Counted from the first letter of the stretch, positions 38,671 through 53,299 are shown. The stretch: 64,000 nt of DNA from Acanthosoma haemorrhoidale (GCA_930367205.1 OV884011.1:143651937-143715936); one strand, 5' to 3'. Translations and numbers: made by a program. Notes: generated by a model not told the origin, from the sequence alone.

Positions 38671-41600
38671 GTAAGTCCTCATAGTAGTATATAATAGAAA
38701 CAAATCTTGACTCTATGACTATGTCCCCTAAGTACACCATTAATGCACGTATAAATAAAATCAACTCAAACAATTAATAAATAAATCTAACTTGTTGCTG
38801 CTCAGGGGGCGAAAACAAAACAAAACAAACAAAAACGAAAAGATATGCCTTAAATTATAAAATATCACCCAACAATTTATTTAAGTACAACGTTAGATAT
38901 AAATTAGAACTCACAATCAAATTAAATAAAAAAAAAGAAGAGAGAACAGTAATAGTAATAAAAGCTTCAGCACGAGTTTATCAATATAAAATTCAAATAG
39001 CAGTAACTGTCAAAAAAAAAATAAAATAAATTAAGACCATAATTTTCGATTTATAAATATTTGATTGTGATCGACAATTCGGTCCACTCTCCGTTCGCCA
39101 AAGGTATGTCGTGTCAGATAGATAAAGAAGTATTTATTAGATATCATCAAGTAATATTCGAAAACAATGATCTTACCTTTGATCTCTAATCTCTTTAGCT
39201 ATTAGGTTGACAAGACCCATGAAAATGAGATTATATTAAATAATAGAGGAATACCATAATTCAAAAAAATGAAGAAAATAGCAATTACGAAAATGCATAT
39301 TAGATTAAATTAGTTATACCCTTCTAATAGAGAATATATAAATAAAATACCATATTTTATTACAACTAACAAAATGTATAACTATGTATAAAATATGTAA
39401 GGATGAAGCATGACGGATATGGAGAGGGAGAGCATTCTAGAGAGTCGTGGTACCAGTAAGCCTGGATCTTGTGCCCCACGAGTAGAATGAGGATTTGAAC
39501 TGTATGATTATGTATATATAACGTGGATTATGAGACTGAATAGTTTGAAAAAGGTTTGAACCAAGGAGGTATTGTAGGGAGAGGGGGAGAAACCCTATCT
39601 TAGGGTATAGATGAGATTCACAGGAACGCAAAAGAGTTTCATAGACAAATATATGTACAAAGTACAGGCATAAAATAAACACACTAGCAATCTTGATAGG
39701 AGCGTACGACACAAATTATTTTCTATATTGGGTACTATCTCGAAAGGAAAGACACTGGTATACATATATGATACAGACTACACTTGCACAACATGTGTGT
39801 AAGGTACTCATTATTCTGATGTTTAGATAGGTTTAAAATAATTTTTTAAATCTGTTTTTAATTATTTCAACAATTTAATGTAGAATGTTTAAGTTGTTAG
39901 AGAGCCATCTAACCATTTTATGATAAACTGGATATTTGTAAATTAGGTACCTTCATAACCCTAAAAAAAAGATAAAGATTCATTTATTTATTATCGTAAT
40001 AACTTTCAAAACATGACCGATAGCAAATCCAATGTAAAAAGAGAGCAAAGTTTAACGATTACTCATTCAAATTTCTGCCGAATCTACATGACGAACAAGA
40101 ACATGGACAGTCATGTTGCTCAACTACTCACAGAATGGAGACAACAGGTTAAAAATTTTATGTGGGAGAATAACTAACGTCCATTTCAATACGATATCTA
40201 CATTAAACATTAGGCATATAATTCAAAATTGGGAAATTACCAAAAAAGATTATTTTTGGAACATCATAAAAATGTGTTTTGCCTTTGTTGCCGATAGGGG
40301 TTTCGTAAAATTACTACTGAAAAATAAATTCAGTACTACTCAGAAATACTAGCCTGAGGCTGATGGGTAGTTTTAAATAAAACAGGACGTCTATGTGAAC
40401 AAAATATGCGTGAAAATATTGAACTAAATCCTCCGATTTTCTTTAAAAAGGATAAAAACGACATTATCCAAAACATGCATCATGATGGCTTGGTGGTTTA
40501 ATCTATTTAAACCTGGGTATGGGCAGGCTAACTACATAACTTGATTGCTTCAGCACTAATCTACAGCATCTAAGTCGGTTGGGGTAGGTTGTATTAAACT
40601 TTTAATAAGTTTGTTACAACTGTGGAAAACTGGAATTATTTCGTGGGCTTTACCCAACACTATATTTACACTAATCTCCTACAACACTCTTTTATTTTAA
40701 TTTAACCTTAGTAACTTTATCTAAAAAAAAAAAAGAAGCTACATTTAAATATTGGGAATAACCTTTCCTGAATTAAAATTCATAATTAGTATTCATATGA
40801 ATCCTTCCGGCATAGTGCTGTCGCAAGATAAGTCTAATAACGCACAAAAGTGTAGCATTTATTTACGGTATTAAATTTATGCTAAATACATTAACACATA
40901 TTTTAATTTCACTTGCCCTAATTGTAATTACACTATCCACATAATTATATAGTATCATTTTTTATTATTTTGTTTTGCATATCTTGCATGTGATTAATGT
41001 AATTAAGTAATACAACAAATTAGTGAGAGCGAATATCACATTTTTATATTCTTACATTTTGCTAAGTTGAGATACAGTACTTTAGGATAATATCGAACGT
41101 TGAATATATTATATGAACGAAAGAGTTTTTGTCAACATTAACAGACACGGAAAAGTGCTTCATTGGGACTATGATCAATAAATATAAATAATAACTGGGA
41201 TATCCTCTGTTTTGGCAGCCGGGAAGGACATCCAGACCCGTTTAAATAAACGATAGAGTCGGAACTGAAAGTAGCCTTACCCCTCCATTAACCGTTCATA
41301 CACCATGCTGTATTTTCCACACCTGAAAAAGTCAACGTGGGATCTATCTATGAAAAATAAATAGGCCTTTGTATAAAGTATGAAACCCAAGAAAATGGTG
41401 TCATTTTCCGTTGACCGTTGAGTCAGAAAGTTATCAGGCGAAATGTTTCCCCTAAGAAGCTCTGTATTGCAGGATATTTTTTCAAATTTAAATATCACAT
41501 CAAGTTATGTTTAAAATGAGTAAAAAAAATTACTAATAAAAATAATGATGATAAAATCAGTGACTTAAGTGGTGGTAGAAACGTAAGGGATGTAGATTAC

Positions 41601-44271
41601 AGTTTTGTTGGTGCTGTTGAAAAGATTTATCATGGAAATATATTATTTCGGATGCACACCGAATACAGCAAAACAAGTTTTCTGATTCTGAAATTTTTTG
41701 ATAGATTATATGTATTTATGGTTAGTTTTGTAGTATATACTGTGTGCAGGAGTGCAAACATTTCCTTTAAAAACTGATAATTCTAAGCAGTAAAATGTGA
41801 GAAGTATGAAGACAATTGTTTCCAAATACTGTAAAAAAGCGCTTAGTTTAAACTAGTGGCCCGAACTAATGGAAACGTACATATTTCCTTTAAAAATTTA
41901 AATTTACTAATCTAAACCAGGAATATAAAAATAAGGTACCAACGTTATCATCGCAACTGAGCATCTGGTTTGCATTTAATAGGCATTACTTCACAAAATG
42001 TTTGTTTTGGTTGCACAATGCACTTGTATATTGTAACTTTTTGGTTGCTGCCGGTTGTGAGAGGATATATTTAAACAAATACTCATCGGTATCACCACGA
42101 TAGACTTACCAAAACGTATTTGACAGTTCTTAGCTGTCACCCTAGTTGCTAAAAAAACGCCACATGACAGAATATATGGATCGCGCATTCAAAGACAAAC
42201 ACAATTAATCATTGATAATAAAGCAATACTAACATATATAAAAAATACATAAAGTGTGAAACAGCTAATAAAATGTATTAAGTCAATAAAGAGCTATCTA
42301 TGTATAATGCCCTAAAAAAATATATTACATTATATATAAGTTAAGCTCCGGGCAGCATCAGTACTCAACCTTAATCCCCAAACGTCGGGATGTAAACATC
42401 CCGAATGTAAAAATACAGGGTTATAGACTCGAAATAAACAGTCTAGTTCTAACTTTCATGCGTGTTGTTTCTCTGTACCTTTTTTTTCCTTTGTTTTTGA
42501 ATTCGAAAGCCGATAAGCATTAACTTATATATATAAACAAATACTATATATATATTATTAGTGGTCTAAACAAGCAACAGCGCCTGAAAAAGTATTTTTA
42601 TTGGTTCAGACTTCACTTAACGATTGAATTTATTTAGGGGGTATGAGGGAACCGAGGAGTATTTATTTGTTCAGGTTTATTTTCTGTTCGTTGTCCTGTG
42701 ACAGTTCCGAGCGTCGACTATCGATAGTTGAAGTCTAGATCGTCTTAATATTCTAATACTTATTTTAGAAGGGGGGACTTTGTAATTCTTCTATTATGAT
42801 GTGGCAGACTTATGTTTTTTTTTTAAGGCTTTAATGTATTAAAAATGTGTACTAACATAAGATGCTTCTTCGGGTCTTTAGAACTTTTGTCGCTCTAAAG
42901 CCAACCAACACTGGTTGTAAATGTGAGCGAGCGCTGCCTAACGTGTATGTGAGCTGCTACGAAGATACCCCTGACAGATTTACATCTTGCTGAGAAATGG
43001 GCTCATAGCGGTTATGGAAATCCGGGCGACTTAGCGACCCCTCCCCCGTAGGAGAGATTTCAATGATGATGCATGTTCAAGACAGAGTGGATGAAGTCGA
43101 CGTTCGCCTGGCGGAGACGCCTCTGTGTATATATGGGCCCTCACTATATATCTGCCAGGCCCCGATAATAGCCACGTCGCTCTCAATAGTCCCAATATAC
43201 GTGCACAATACTTGCCTGCCTCTCACGGTCATAAATTTTTCTTATTACCAAACCGTCCGAGGGTGCCGAATAAGGTCAAGGAGCTGTAGGGTCGTGGTCT
43301 TGAGGTGGGACGTCCCCTCAAAACCCGTCTAATATGTTGCTCCCATGTATAAGGAAGCATTGTAGCTCAGGAATCCTTGTTCAATTTATACGTACATTAA
43401 GCGGGATGGAACGTGCATTCCTAAATTCAATGTATCAATGCATTTTAAAAATAATACCTGGATTCAGTCAATAACCTAATAACATTTCTTGGACTTCTAA
43501 TCCAGGATGATATTATTTATCTTTCTTACTTTTTCTCTAGGAAAGTCCATTTTTAACGTTTTATTAGTTTCTGTAGAAAGCCATATATTTCCACTCATCC
43601 TTATTGAATGTATTATAACCTTAAACGCTTTCAGCAATAAACAACTATAGCTGCACTATTAGTTACAAAACATACGAACACAATTCAGTACCTAATTTTG
43701 TATGTAATAAATATTAAAAACATAATATAACATGAAGAAATTGATCTGGCTCGAAACGTATTCTTATTTCAAACCCTTGAAATGTAATTATTATTTAAAC
43801 TAACCCACAACTCCGACAGTGTGGCACATTTTTTGGCAAAAAAAAATTCTATCGAGTAAAGTAATGAAACTGAAGATCTCGATGTCCATATTAAAAATAA
43901 ACTATATGTATTGAGAATCTAGAGGATCATGATTAAAAAATGTGAATAAAATCGTGATAAAAAATTGTCAGCATCCATATTGAAATTCTTAATAATTATA
44001 TATCGAGCAGACCTGAACTTTGATTCCTAATATCCCAACGAGACGCCGCTAGTTAAAAAATTTCGAAAGGCTTGAATGTACTTGAAAAAACAGGTAGGTA
44101 AGTTGGGCAAATTGTGAGGAGCTGTACTCTGTACGCCACTGGACCTGCTCGGATATAGAAACACTTAGAAGCCGTAGTGAAACATATGTTTAATAATAAA
44201 TGATTTTGGAGTCAGAGGACTCGAGGGGATCTATGTGAAATGAACCTTATGGATTATTTCTATTTAATTTT
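38671..44271 (+). other. Downstream intron, first part; island at 42940-43340
   Basis: It opens with GTAAGT and is very AT-rich, with an A-rich block at about 38810-39010. No further Ig exon is recognised. A GC-richer island at about 42940-43340 contains an 89-codon frame with no family resemblance. Confidence 0.5.
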
Positions 44272-44283
44272 CTTACTTATATT
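44272..44283. repeat. Target-site duplication, left copy (LINE on -)
   Basis: CTTACTTATATT is repeated exactly at 45324-45335. The two copies bracket the minus-strand LINE fragment, marking its insertion site. Confidence 0.9.
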
Positions 44284-44362
44284 TAATTAATTGTTAATTC
44301 CTTTATTGTGCAATAATTACAATCTGCCTTTTATAAGGCAATAAGTAATTAAGATATATGCT

Positions 44363-44421
44363 CTCATTCATACAATATTTACAGTTCATCATTCACTCGC
44401 TCATTCATACAATATTTACAG
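44363..44421 (-). repeat. Tandem repeat in the LINE 3' untranslated region
   Basis: A 22-bp word (beginning CTCATTCATACAATATT on +) is present at 44363-44384 and 44400-44421 (period 37 bp). It lies between the LINE stop codon and its polyadenylation signal. Confidence 0.85.
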
Positions 44422-44607
44422 ACAGCCCAGAGACCCCCCAAATCCACCGCAAAGAGAAAGCGGAGTCTTGGGAAGTCCCCCACGCTCCTCCGTCAGCCGC
44501 GTCACCGGATACTAGCCAGTGGAGGCTGACCAAGAGCGCGAGAGCCACAGACGCTCAGGACATGATTGGAGAGACTGGCCATTGCCAGGACTCCCACTGT
44601 CACGCGT

Positions 44608-45321
44608 TTATAGCAGGTCACGAGGCCACTGTCGTTTCAGTCTCCGAGGAGGATTATAGGGATGAGTGGCGCAGTGCATTGACTGTGCTACAGGATTAGG
44701 GTGGTTGGAAAGGCTACTGTGGAATTTCGTAAACTTGGAAGGGATGAGTTCTAGAATGTAGGGTATATAAAGGTCGTTATGAAGGGTTTTGTTGCTGGCA
44801 TAATAAGGGGCATTTACTATTGTTCTCAGGACTTTTGATTGAAAGGATTGGATACGCTTGATGTTAGACTTTTTTGCTGTCCCCCATAGCTCTATTCCGT
44901 ATGTCCAGATTGGTTTAAGTATAACTTTGTAGATTAGTAGTTTATTTTCTATTGAGAGATGGGATGTCCTTTGAAGTAGTCTGTACAGTTGTCCAAAGCG
45001 TCTGTTTAGTTCTTGTCTTTTTAGTCTCGTATGTGGGTTCCAGGTCAGTCGTTTGTCAAGATGGAAGCCTAAGTACCGTACTGTCTCGGATACAGGGAGA
45101 AGAATAGAATTAAAATAAACTAGTGGACCAGACTTGCGACAAAGGGTGAAGGTAATGTGGGAGCATTTTGCTTCAAATACTTTGATCCGCCATTGATTGC
45201 ACCAATACTCGATCTCGTCAAGGTGTTTTTGAAGGTTATGGGATGCTATGTCGGGGTCTGGATGGGATGACAAGACTGCAGTGTCATCTGCAAATGTGGC
45301 CAAGAAGGTATTGGGAGTAGA
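44608..45321 (-). pseudogene. Reverse transcriptase C-terminal fragment (LINE ORF2, 5'-truncated)
   Basis: The minus-strand frame is open for 237 codons from the truncation point (45321) to the stop at 44610-44608. It begins STPNTFLATFADD, in which FADD is the catalytic motif C of reverse transcriptase. The next landmarks are VRYLGFHLD (motif D/E region), RLTWNPH and the thumb segment LIYKVILKPIWTYGIELWG. It ends with a basic C-terminus. Typical jockey-group features are FLATFADDTAVLSSH and WTYGIELWGTA. There is no start codon of its own, so it is a fragment rather than a working gene. It differs from the copy at 15436, which has YADD, so the two belong to different families. Confidence 0.95.
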
Positions 45322-45323
45322 GG

Positions 45324-45335
45324 CTTACTTATATT
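45324..45335. repeat. Target-site duplication, right copy (LINE on -)
   Basis: Exact copy of CTTACTTATATT at 44272-44283, immediately beyond the 5'-truncated end of the minus-strand LINE. Confidence 0.9.
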
Positions 45336-48300
45336 AAACTTTCTATTTATGTCTGTGAGTTAGTCTAATAATTGGGCTCATCACTGGATTTACCAAAGAG
45401 AAGCCTCCAAAGCCTCACTTTCCTGTAAGGGAAACTTTAGCTTTAGAAGAAATTTTCACAGAAAGTATAACAAAATAGTAGTTAATGTTTAAAGCTAGAG
45501 ATTAAGCTGTACTCAGTTCAACTTTCAATTGTTCCGTCTATTATTGTCCTTAACTGTATGCATACAGACATAAAGTGGTGCATTGCCCTTGAATATAGGC
45601 ATATAACTAATTCCATTGATGGCTGTCTTGCAGAAAAACTGGAAAATTCCAACAATTATATAAATTATGGACGGGATAAGTTATCGATATTTATTTATTT
45701 TTTCAGAGCCTGACGTTTTGTATCCCATTAAGAGCCAAATGATATTAATATAAATGTAACATGATCTGTTGTATAAATTTTTTTTGTCATTGGATGACAA
45801 ATGCTGGTAATTAGTAATTGAGATCGAGAGGAGAAACATTATGTAAGAGTTTCCTTACCACCCGACTGATTAAAAACTTTTATAGTCTGTCTAACTGCTT
45901 TCTAGAGCTTGTTTAAATTGTAAAGGGTCATTGGCTTTTAAAAAAACCTATCTTCGGAAAAGCTCCTGAATTAGCATATAGATAACTTTTGTAGTTTCCA
46001 TTATTGACTGTTTTTTTTTTTTTGCTAGCCAAGAATGCAAACTTAAACTAGAAGTATCAGTCAGTACAAATAACCTTGAACGAGCGATTAACGTTTTCAA
46101 TTTAGACATTATTAATTACTAAAACCTTTTTTTTCTTTGAATTTTGTTTAAAAAAGTTTTTAAGTACTCACATATCTTAGTTATCACGTACCCTACAACT
46201 TAAAAAAAAAAGTATTGTACAAACCTATGAAGTATAAAGCATAATTGTATTGTTCTAATTATCAACCGTCAAAACGGAATTCTGAATACCCCTTATCTTT
46301 CGAATGTCTTTGTTGAAAAATGATGACATCATACACATATAAAACATATTGAGTAGTTCGCAATAGTTCATGCATTTCAGTGAGAAAACGAGCCTGCATC
46401 ACATTCTACAACACCCCCCCACTACTTGGCCTGGGAGCCATGCCCCCTGCGATTATATTGCAATGTTGCAGGCAGACTGACATACGAGACGGTTCGTGGT
46501 ACGGGTGGACCAGTCACGTCGTTCCCCTGAGGAGGTGAGAAATCCGCCGACTGCTGATCCGTCTATGTCCGTCAGCCTGTTGTCGATTTGTCATTTTTCC
46601 CGCCTCAGACATCTATTATTTCCCGCACCCACGTCTCCGAGGGCCTGTCACCGAACGGGAAATATTTTGTCATCTGTTGTCAAGGCGGCAACAACTGATT
46701 CACTGGGAGCATTGAACGTGGCGTCTTGCAGACTAAACGTATAACCTCCGCTATTTGTATCTACGTCACGAGATCCGTTAGTTAAGAAAATTTCTTGACG
46801 TTACAATAACAGTTAAAATGTAAATTTAGCCAGTTATTTATCTATCCAACAACTCTTAAAAGCCACATACTGACCACAACATGATAAAAATTCTACTTTT
46901 TTTTTTTCAACCTAAGCCTTTACATTATTAGCAATACTTGCCATATTCTTCAGAGAAAACTCAAAAGAAGTCGGATAAGTCATTTGAAGTTTTTAGTTTA
47001 AAACTCGCTTAGGGAGATTTTTAACAAATTTATTTATGGACGAAGTTTGGGAATCAGGATGACGACTATGCATGGCTAAATCATGTCCTGATAACAAAAA
47101 AAAAGAAAAGGAGACGATAGATAAAATTGCTATTATAAAAATTAAACTGATTTCGTATCAAATTGTTTGAATAAATGTGGACTCACGATTTAAATAGGCA
47201 TCATAACATTTGAGAATTCATTGCTTCATTTTTCTAGTTCACTCCATTTAGTTATATAACGTTTTTCTCGTTCTTTAAATCGGAACTACGTCTACTCGTA
47301 TGAATATATTCAGTTTTTTATTCAAGCTGTTCTGTTAGGACAATTTTTCATGCTTATTTCCCTTAATCTTCATTTAATTTTAACCTATGTACTTTAAATT
47401 ATTAAACTCGTTCTTTCGATGAGTTCTACACCGTCACAAATTTACTGAGTAGTTTATCCATTCATAATTCGGAACCGTTATTAAGTGTACTGAGCACACC
47501 TATACCGTTACTGTACTCAAGCTTGTGTGGTCATGTCAAACTAACTTCCTTACTAGTTCTTACTTCTCAATATACGTAAATCAATATCTCTGTAGCCCTT
47601 ATTCATTTTATCCAACGATTTCACAACGGCAAATTACTCTGCCTAAAATTAACAGTATGCTCCGAGAGTAAGCAGATAATTTCATTAATAAAACACGATG
47701 TCAGTAAAGCCTGTTCACTCCCCAAACAGGAGCAATCTTCATTTGAGTAAGGTAAAGCATTAAGAATTTAAAAACTTCTGTCTAGATATGCTGTCTAGCT
47801 GATTAGATAAAAATATTATTACATTTTTGAGCCTTTAATCCGTAAACGTTTATTTAAAAGACTTTCTAATGTATATTTACTAAAATTATTTTATAAGATT
47901 ATAAAATGTGCTGTAAATTTTTTAATACGTATAAATTAAATATAGGGCGCATAATGTGGAAAATCAAAACCGAAGGTAATTGTGAGAGTTTCCTTAAAAA
48001 TTATTTAGGGGTTTAAAAAATTACTCAGTATTTGTTACCGAAAACGCCTTACATTAATTGTTAACAATAAGAAAATAATAAAAAAAAAATATATAAATTC
48101 TTTCTGCGTTATAGTAATAATAGTAGTTATAGTATATTACTCACAAATTCTGATGATGATGATAATAAAAACTTTTAATCTTTTCTTTAAAGTCAGAAGC
48201 AAATTTTTTTTAAACGACTAATTTCTTTTCAATACTTTCGAGTGTTATGTTTTGATGAATTTATTGAAATTTTGTAAAATATACCTTTACATTATGTTAC

Positions 48301-51300
48301 CAGTTCGACCGAATTATTTTTAATGTATAAACGGTCAAACGGACTACTGATCCTTGTATGATGAAATGTAGAGCCTCTCCCATCGAGATCGGCAGTTTTG
48401 AGTTTGGATTCTTAAGTTTATGCTCGAGTTGTTCAGCAGTAAAATATATCGACTCACATATAAACTCTACTTGGAACAGGTTAATTGGCCTAGCTTTGAG
48501 TTATCAGTATTTTTCAGTCGGAGAGAAATATAAGAATTCTAACCCTTTCTCGCTCAGCTAAGAATTGAACTCGACCGTGATGGATCGTCAATAATTTGTT
48601 ATTCATTGAATACCACCCTTAGTATTGCTGTCAGCAAAGCTTTGGGAAAACTACCGTTGCCTTTTTTAACGTTGCAATTATTTCTTTGATTCCTATACTG
48701 TGTTAAAATCAATAATATTGAATTCAGCTATAAGGGTCTCTCCACTTTTGTTTCGCTTTGTGAAGTACACATTTTTTTTCGTTTCAGTGTAATATTGTCA
48801 CCGAGAAACTGTTCAATATATTGTTTCCTATAAGCCCAATCACTACAGTCACAGTATTTTTTCAAGTTTTATTCCTTTATTAAACACTTTATTTATATAC
48901 AGCTTATATAATTGTAAAAATAATTTATATTTTTAGCAATTCTCTGGCTGGCTATGACGTCTCTGATTTAATTTTCATAACCAGATATATGCATAATGAG
49001 AGTGGTAAGTATTGAAAACGAAACCGAATGGTGCTCTTTCTGTCAGTCTGTATCTGTCTATGATTATTGGACCATAGTGTCTATAAAATGATCCTGTCAG
49101 TCTGAAATCTAAACGTCATTTGCACTGCACCCTTATTATCTAATACACAAAACAGGCATTGCGATAAAACAAATGTAAGGAGAACTAAATTTACCAACTC
49201 CTATTGTATGTTTTTTAAAGGAATTACTATAGATCGAGATGGCTGAACAAAAAAAAAAAGTTATTTTCGGGCAAAAGAGCCCGATTATATTTAATAATAT
49301 CATCCGGCGAGATACAAGATAACCTTTAATACGGTCACACTCTTTTCGTCCGTTTCAAGACTACTCCTATTCCACTAACTATCTATAACTATTCCACTCA
49401 TTTATCTAAAGCTGAAACATATTGAGGTTAAAAAAAATCAAAATAATTGACTAATTTTTATATTAATAACAAATGATAAAATTAACTAGTATTGGAAAAT
49501 GATTATAATAATTCTTCAAGATATGAGGGTGTTCTTCAAGTTGTGTGTCGATTCATGAACAAGAATGGACAGAAATAAATAAACGAAGGCAATCAACGTG
49601 CTGACAATCACCGGAAGAATGGTTTCGATTTGGAAGAATGGTTTGGAAAAACGGAAGAAGAATATTTTCCGAAGACTTGGAATGTTGCATAGTGTAAGTT
49701 ATCGGAAAGAATGAATCTTCTAGCACTGACGAAATCTACATAAAATAGGCATCTCTTTCCCAAAGGAAGGTCATTGGAAAAAAAACAATAAATAAGTTGC
49801 AACATTGACTACTAAAACGTTTTTAGTAAAATATTCCATTTCAACTGCCAATCCTACATGCAACCTAAAAGAGAATTAGAGAGCCTCTAGGAATACGCTA
49901 AAATCCAGCTTTAATTATATAGACACAATCCGTGATATATTTTAACTAAAGTGTTTCAACAATTAACTCTCCTAGATGTCCATTTTTTATCCTATTTTAC
50001 TTGAATTTAAGTGGTATTGATTGTTAATACGATCCAGAGCCAGGGTTTCAAACTTGTAGAAATGTTCGATAGATGGGTTTATGTACTTTATAATGCCCTA
50101 ACAGGTTGTTTGTCCAGCTGATAAGGGTTGGAACCGAAAAAAAAAAACGGCCCCCAAGGTTCGTAAAGCTACCCCTATTTCCGTGCTGACTGGGAGCAGG
50201 CTTCCTTCCCGTTAGAGGGGATCTGAATGGCTTCTTATTCCGATAGTCAGTAATCAGATCGAATCACCGGATCTTTCCCCAGCATCGAAAGAGTAATTCA
50301 CAAACCCATAAGATAAAAATTCCGAATGCTGTTTTTATTTCTTTGGTCTGCCACTCGGTACGTACTGTTTCCTGTAACTCCTGACTTATAACGAACGTGA
50401 TTACTCCGAAGATTAGTAACGGTCCCTCCCCTAATGCATAGCAACGATAAGGAAGATAGATGGAATTACAAATTAAACGAAAAACGACACACACGTGGAT
50501 TTTTTTATTTATTTTACGGTCTCTTCCAGGGAGAGAGACACCATGGCCATTAGCGTTTAATGAGAGAAGTCGTAATGAGTTCATGTCTTCTTCCTGAGGC
50601 CTCCGTTTTAACGAAGGGTGAAGTGTAATTTCGCTTCAACTGGTTCTTTCACGCTCAGAAGGATTTCTGTGCGCAATGGGTATGGTAATAGTTCATTGCG
50701 CCGCCTTATAAGCCTACACAGACTATTAAGCTACAAATAAAAAAAAAAAAAAACAGTTCTCAGCACCTGCTATTCATTTACTGTCTGAAATCATTAAAGT
50801 TTCTTTAGCATAATTGTACGCTTTATATTTAATATATATTTCAACGAAATAATATTTATCAAAAGTTTCGAATCTTTATTTAACTTTCTTACAACTCTAA
50901 ATACTTTTATATGCTAATTCACACTGGCTCTTATGAATCGATAAAAACAAAATTTGAATAGATGATATATTGCTACAAATTTAATTCATGCATAGTATTA
51001 ATCAGGATTTTTTTCGAAATCAGGATCTTTAATTCGATAAATTTATCAAATTACTACGCTAGAACAGAGAAATAGCTGTTTTTAATTACAAAGCTACTGG
51101 TTAAAGACTCGTACTAATTAATGTGGTCTATGAAAATGATAGTTGTAGTGGTTTTTAGTATGTAATGTTTAAAAAAACAAATTTCTTATCGTTAGTCCTG
51201 ATTAATCTTGAGATTTTACTTTGAAGTACTATTAAAAATTACCGAAAATGGTTTTAATTCTTAGTAATAAATAATAAATGAAAGACATAATTCATGTAGA

Positions 51301-53299
51301 TGCCAGTATATTGATGTGTCATGAAGTTAGTGAGGTAGCGCATATTTTCATTAAACGGAGGATTCATAATGACATAGATAAACATACAAAAAAACATAAA
51401 AAAAGCATGTAAGCATTTGATCTCTAGAAATTCTTTCCTTCGATGGCTCTCAAAACTTTGTTTTAAGGAATATTTCTGAAATAGTTTATGCGTTGCGTGT
51501 TGCATAACGATACTGAATAGCTTCTGAGTAAGGCTATATGAAGCATTAATTAATACCACCACAGTGACTTTTTTTTATTACGTCCTATTATTCTATTTTA
51601 ATGAACGAATTATAAGCATATTCAGAATCGATCTATCATTTTTTAGTGACCTCTATACAATATTAATTAATGCTGTGGATTTGACGGAAAATGAATATTT
51701 TCTTCAGATTAATAAACGTTTAGTAATTTATTTTCTACTACTGTGAATTGCATAAATTCTACCCCCCTTGTATCTAACTGACGATCCCAAATTAGACTTG
51801 TCAACAATTTTTCTGGAATGATAAGAAGCCGGTTGACGTGGTACCAATGGCAGATAGATGTACTCTTGCATACCCGTCCGGTCAGAAACAAAGTACAAAC
51901 ACAGGCCATTAAAATGACAAGCAACAATCATTCTTTAACTTCTGTGAGGCTGGCCAGTAAACATGTTCTATGTTTGCAAAGGCAATAGTTTTCATTGTTC
52001 GAATTAGCCTTGGTAAGTTCAAAAAAATTCAAATCCTCGAAATGTCAGTTAATGAAGTTAGGACAAATTCAATGACGTTTCTATTTTTTAGTGATAGTAA
52101 GATGTATATATTTATATATATATATATATATATATAAATTAGTATATATTAGTTTGTAACCAATGGTTATTGGTAGTAATAAATTGGAATTGAGTTAAAA
52201 TACTCAGTTGGAAGCGTAGAAAAATATTAATTAAAACAATTTCACAACAATTCGGAAATTATAAAATATATTTTCGGGGATCTCTTTATTGAGAATTTGA
52301 TAAGATAAGATATAAATTTCATATAAGTCATAGGTAGCCTAGATAGAAAATAGATTTGAATGAATATATTAGTTGGTAGTCGGCTATAGCTTCATCATTT
52401 GATTGTTCTCAACAATGAGATCCTCGAAAATAAATATTTTCTACATTGCTGTGAAAAGATTAACTATAAAACGAATATGGTCCCTACTAAGTATTTTTTA
52501 TTACATCTAAGTTGGGTGGTTAAAAGTCTGTAGTTGATTTTTGTTTTTCGTCTAGTATACTGGAAATCCCCTCATCTTTATAAGTAGTTTTTTACATTCG
52601 TGTTAGTGGTTTGAAGGAGTTCCATGAAGATAGAAAATAATTAGGCTAAAAGGAGCTTTTATATAACCTGAGATAAACTGATGTAGATGACTGGAACGAT
52701 AATGTAATGGAAGAAATTAGTTATCGTAGTTCCATTGAGTGTAATGATGAAATCCTTATAGAATCTTTTCGAAAATAAAATATCACCACATTAAGTACTG
52801 GATTTTTCCCCCATTTGATCATAACCGTTACTGTATCTCACTGACAGCATTATCTTTTAACTTTATTCGTGACGGTGATCTATGAAAAGCTTCGATTTTA
52901 TATAATATTATCACTTTTTCATAAAATCACTACCGGTAGAATGTGTTTGAAATAAACTTAAATAATTTTTAAAGATGAATCCAATTTTTTGGCTGTAATT
53001 TAAAAAAAAAAACCTACGCTGTAGGGGGACAGATTTAGAAATTTTGAGCAGCCTCTTTAGCTTGCTTGCGCTGAAAGTGCGAACTCTGTTTAGTGCCTTG
53101 CTAAGCGTTTCTTAACACTTCAAATCCACCTTCTCTTTTGTAGATTGTCAACACCGTCTCTTTCATTCACCTGTGAAAGGTCACAGTACCATCTAAGTAA
53201 TTATTTTAATGGTCATAGAAGCATTTCCTTTATTAAAAGCACTACATTTTTCCATCCACCAATCGTAAAGGGAGGGTCTCATTATTACCCACTCTCTTA
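45336..53299 (+). other. Non-coding stretch with islands at 46370-46760 and 50130-50700
   Basis: Mostly AT-rich. The island at 46370-46760 is clearly GC-richer and includes a CCTGC/GCAGG inverted repeat around an ATTGCAAT palindrome. The island at 50130-50700 is similar in composition and ends near a 15-A run (50739-50753). A 13-bp word GGAAGAATGGTTT is repeated at 49613-49625 and 49632-49644. A (TA)n run lies at 52112-52136. No exon is recognised. Confidence 0.45.

Larger units (their letters stand above)
44284..45323 (-). mobile_element. Young 5'-truncated jockey-type non-LTR retrotransposon
   Basis: This 1,040-bp insertion lies antisense to the host gene and is flanked by a perfect 12-bp duplication (44272-44283 and 45324-45335). 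Read on the minus strand it starts inside the reverse transcriptase, just before motif C, runs through an uninterrupted frame to a stop at 44608, and continues with a 3' untranslated region. Near the end of that region is AATAAA (complement at 44302-44307), followed by a short AT-rich tail without a long poly(A). Perfect duplication plus an open frame suggest recent insertion. It lacks RT motifs A and B and the endonuclease, so it cannot move itself. Confidence 0.95.

Noticed and set aside
44358..44699. A 113-codon plus-strand frame following an acceptor-like TTTACAG
   Set aside because: It lies wholly within the minus-strand LINE (44284-45323) and is antisense to its C-terminal coding part and 3' region.
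51254..51562. Minus-strand frame of 102 codons
   Set aside because: Composition is that of random AT-rich DNA and no motif is recognised.
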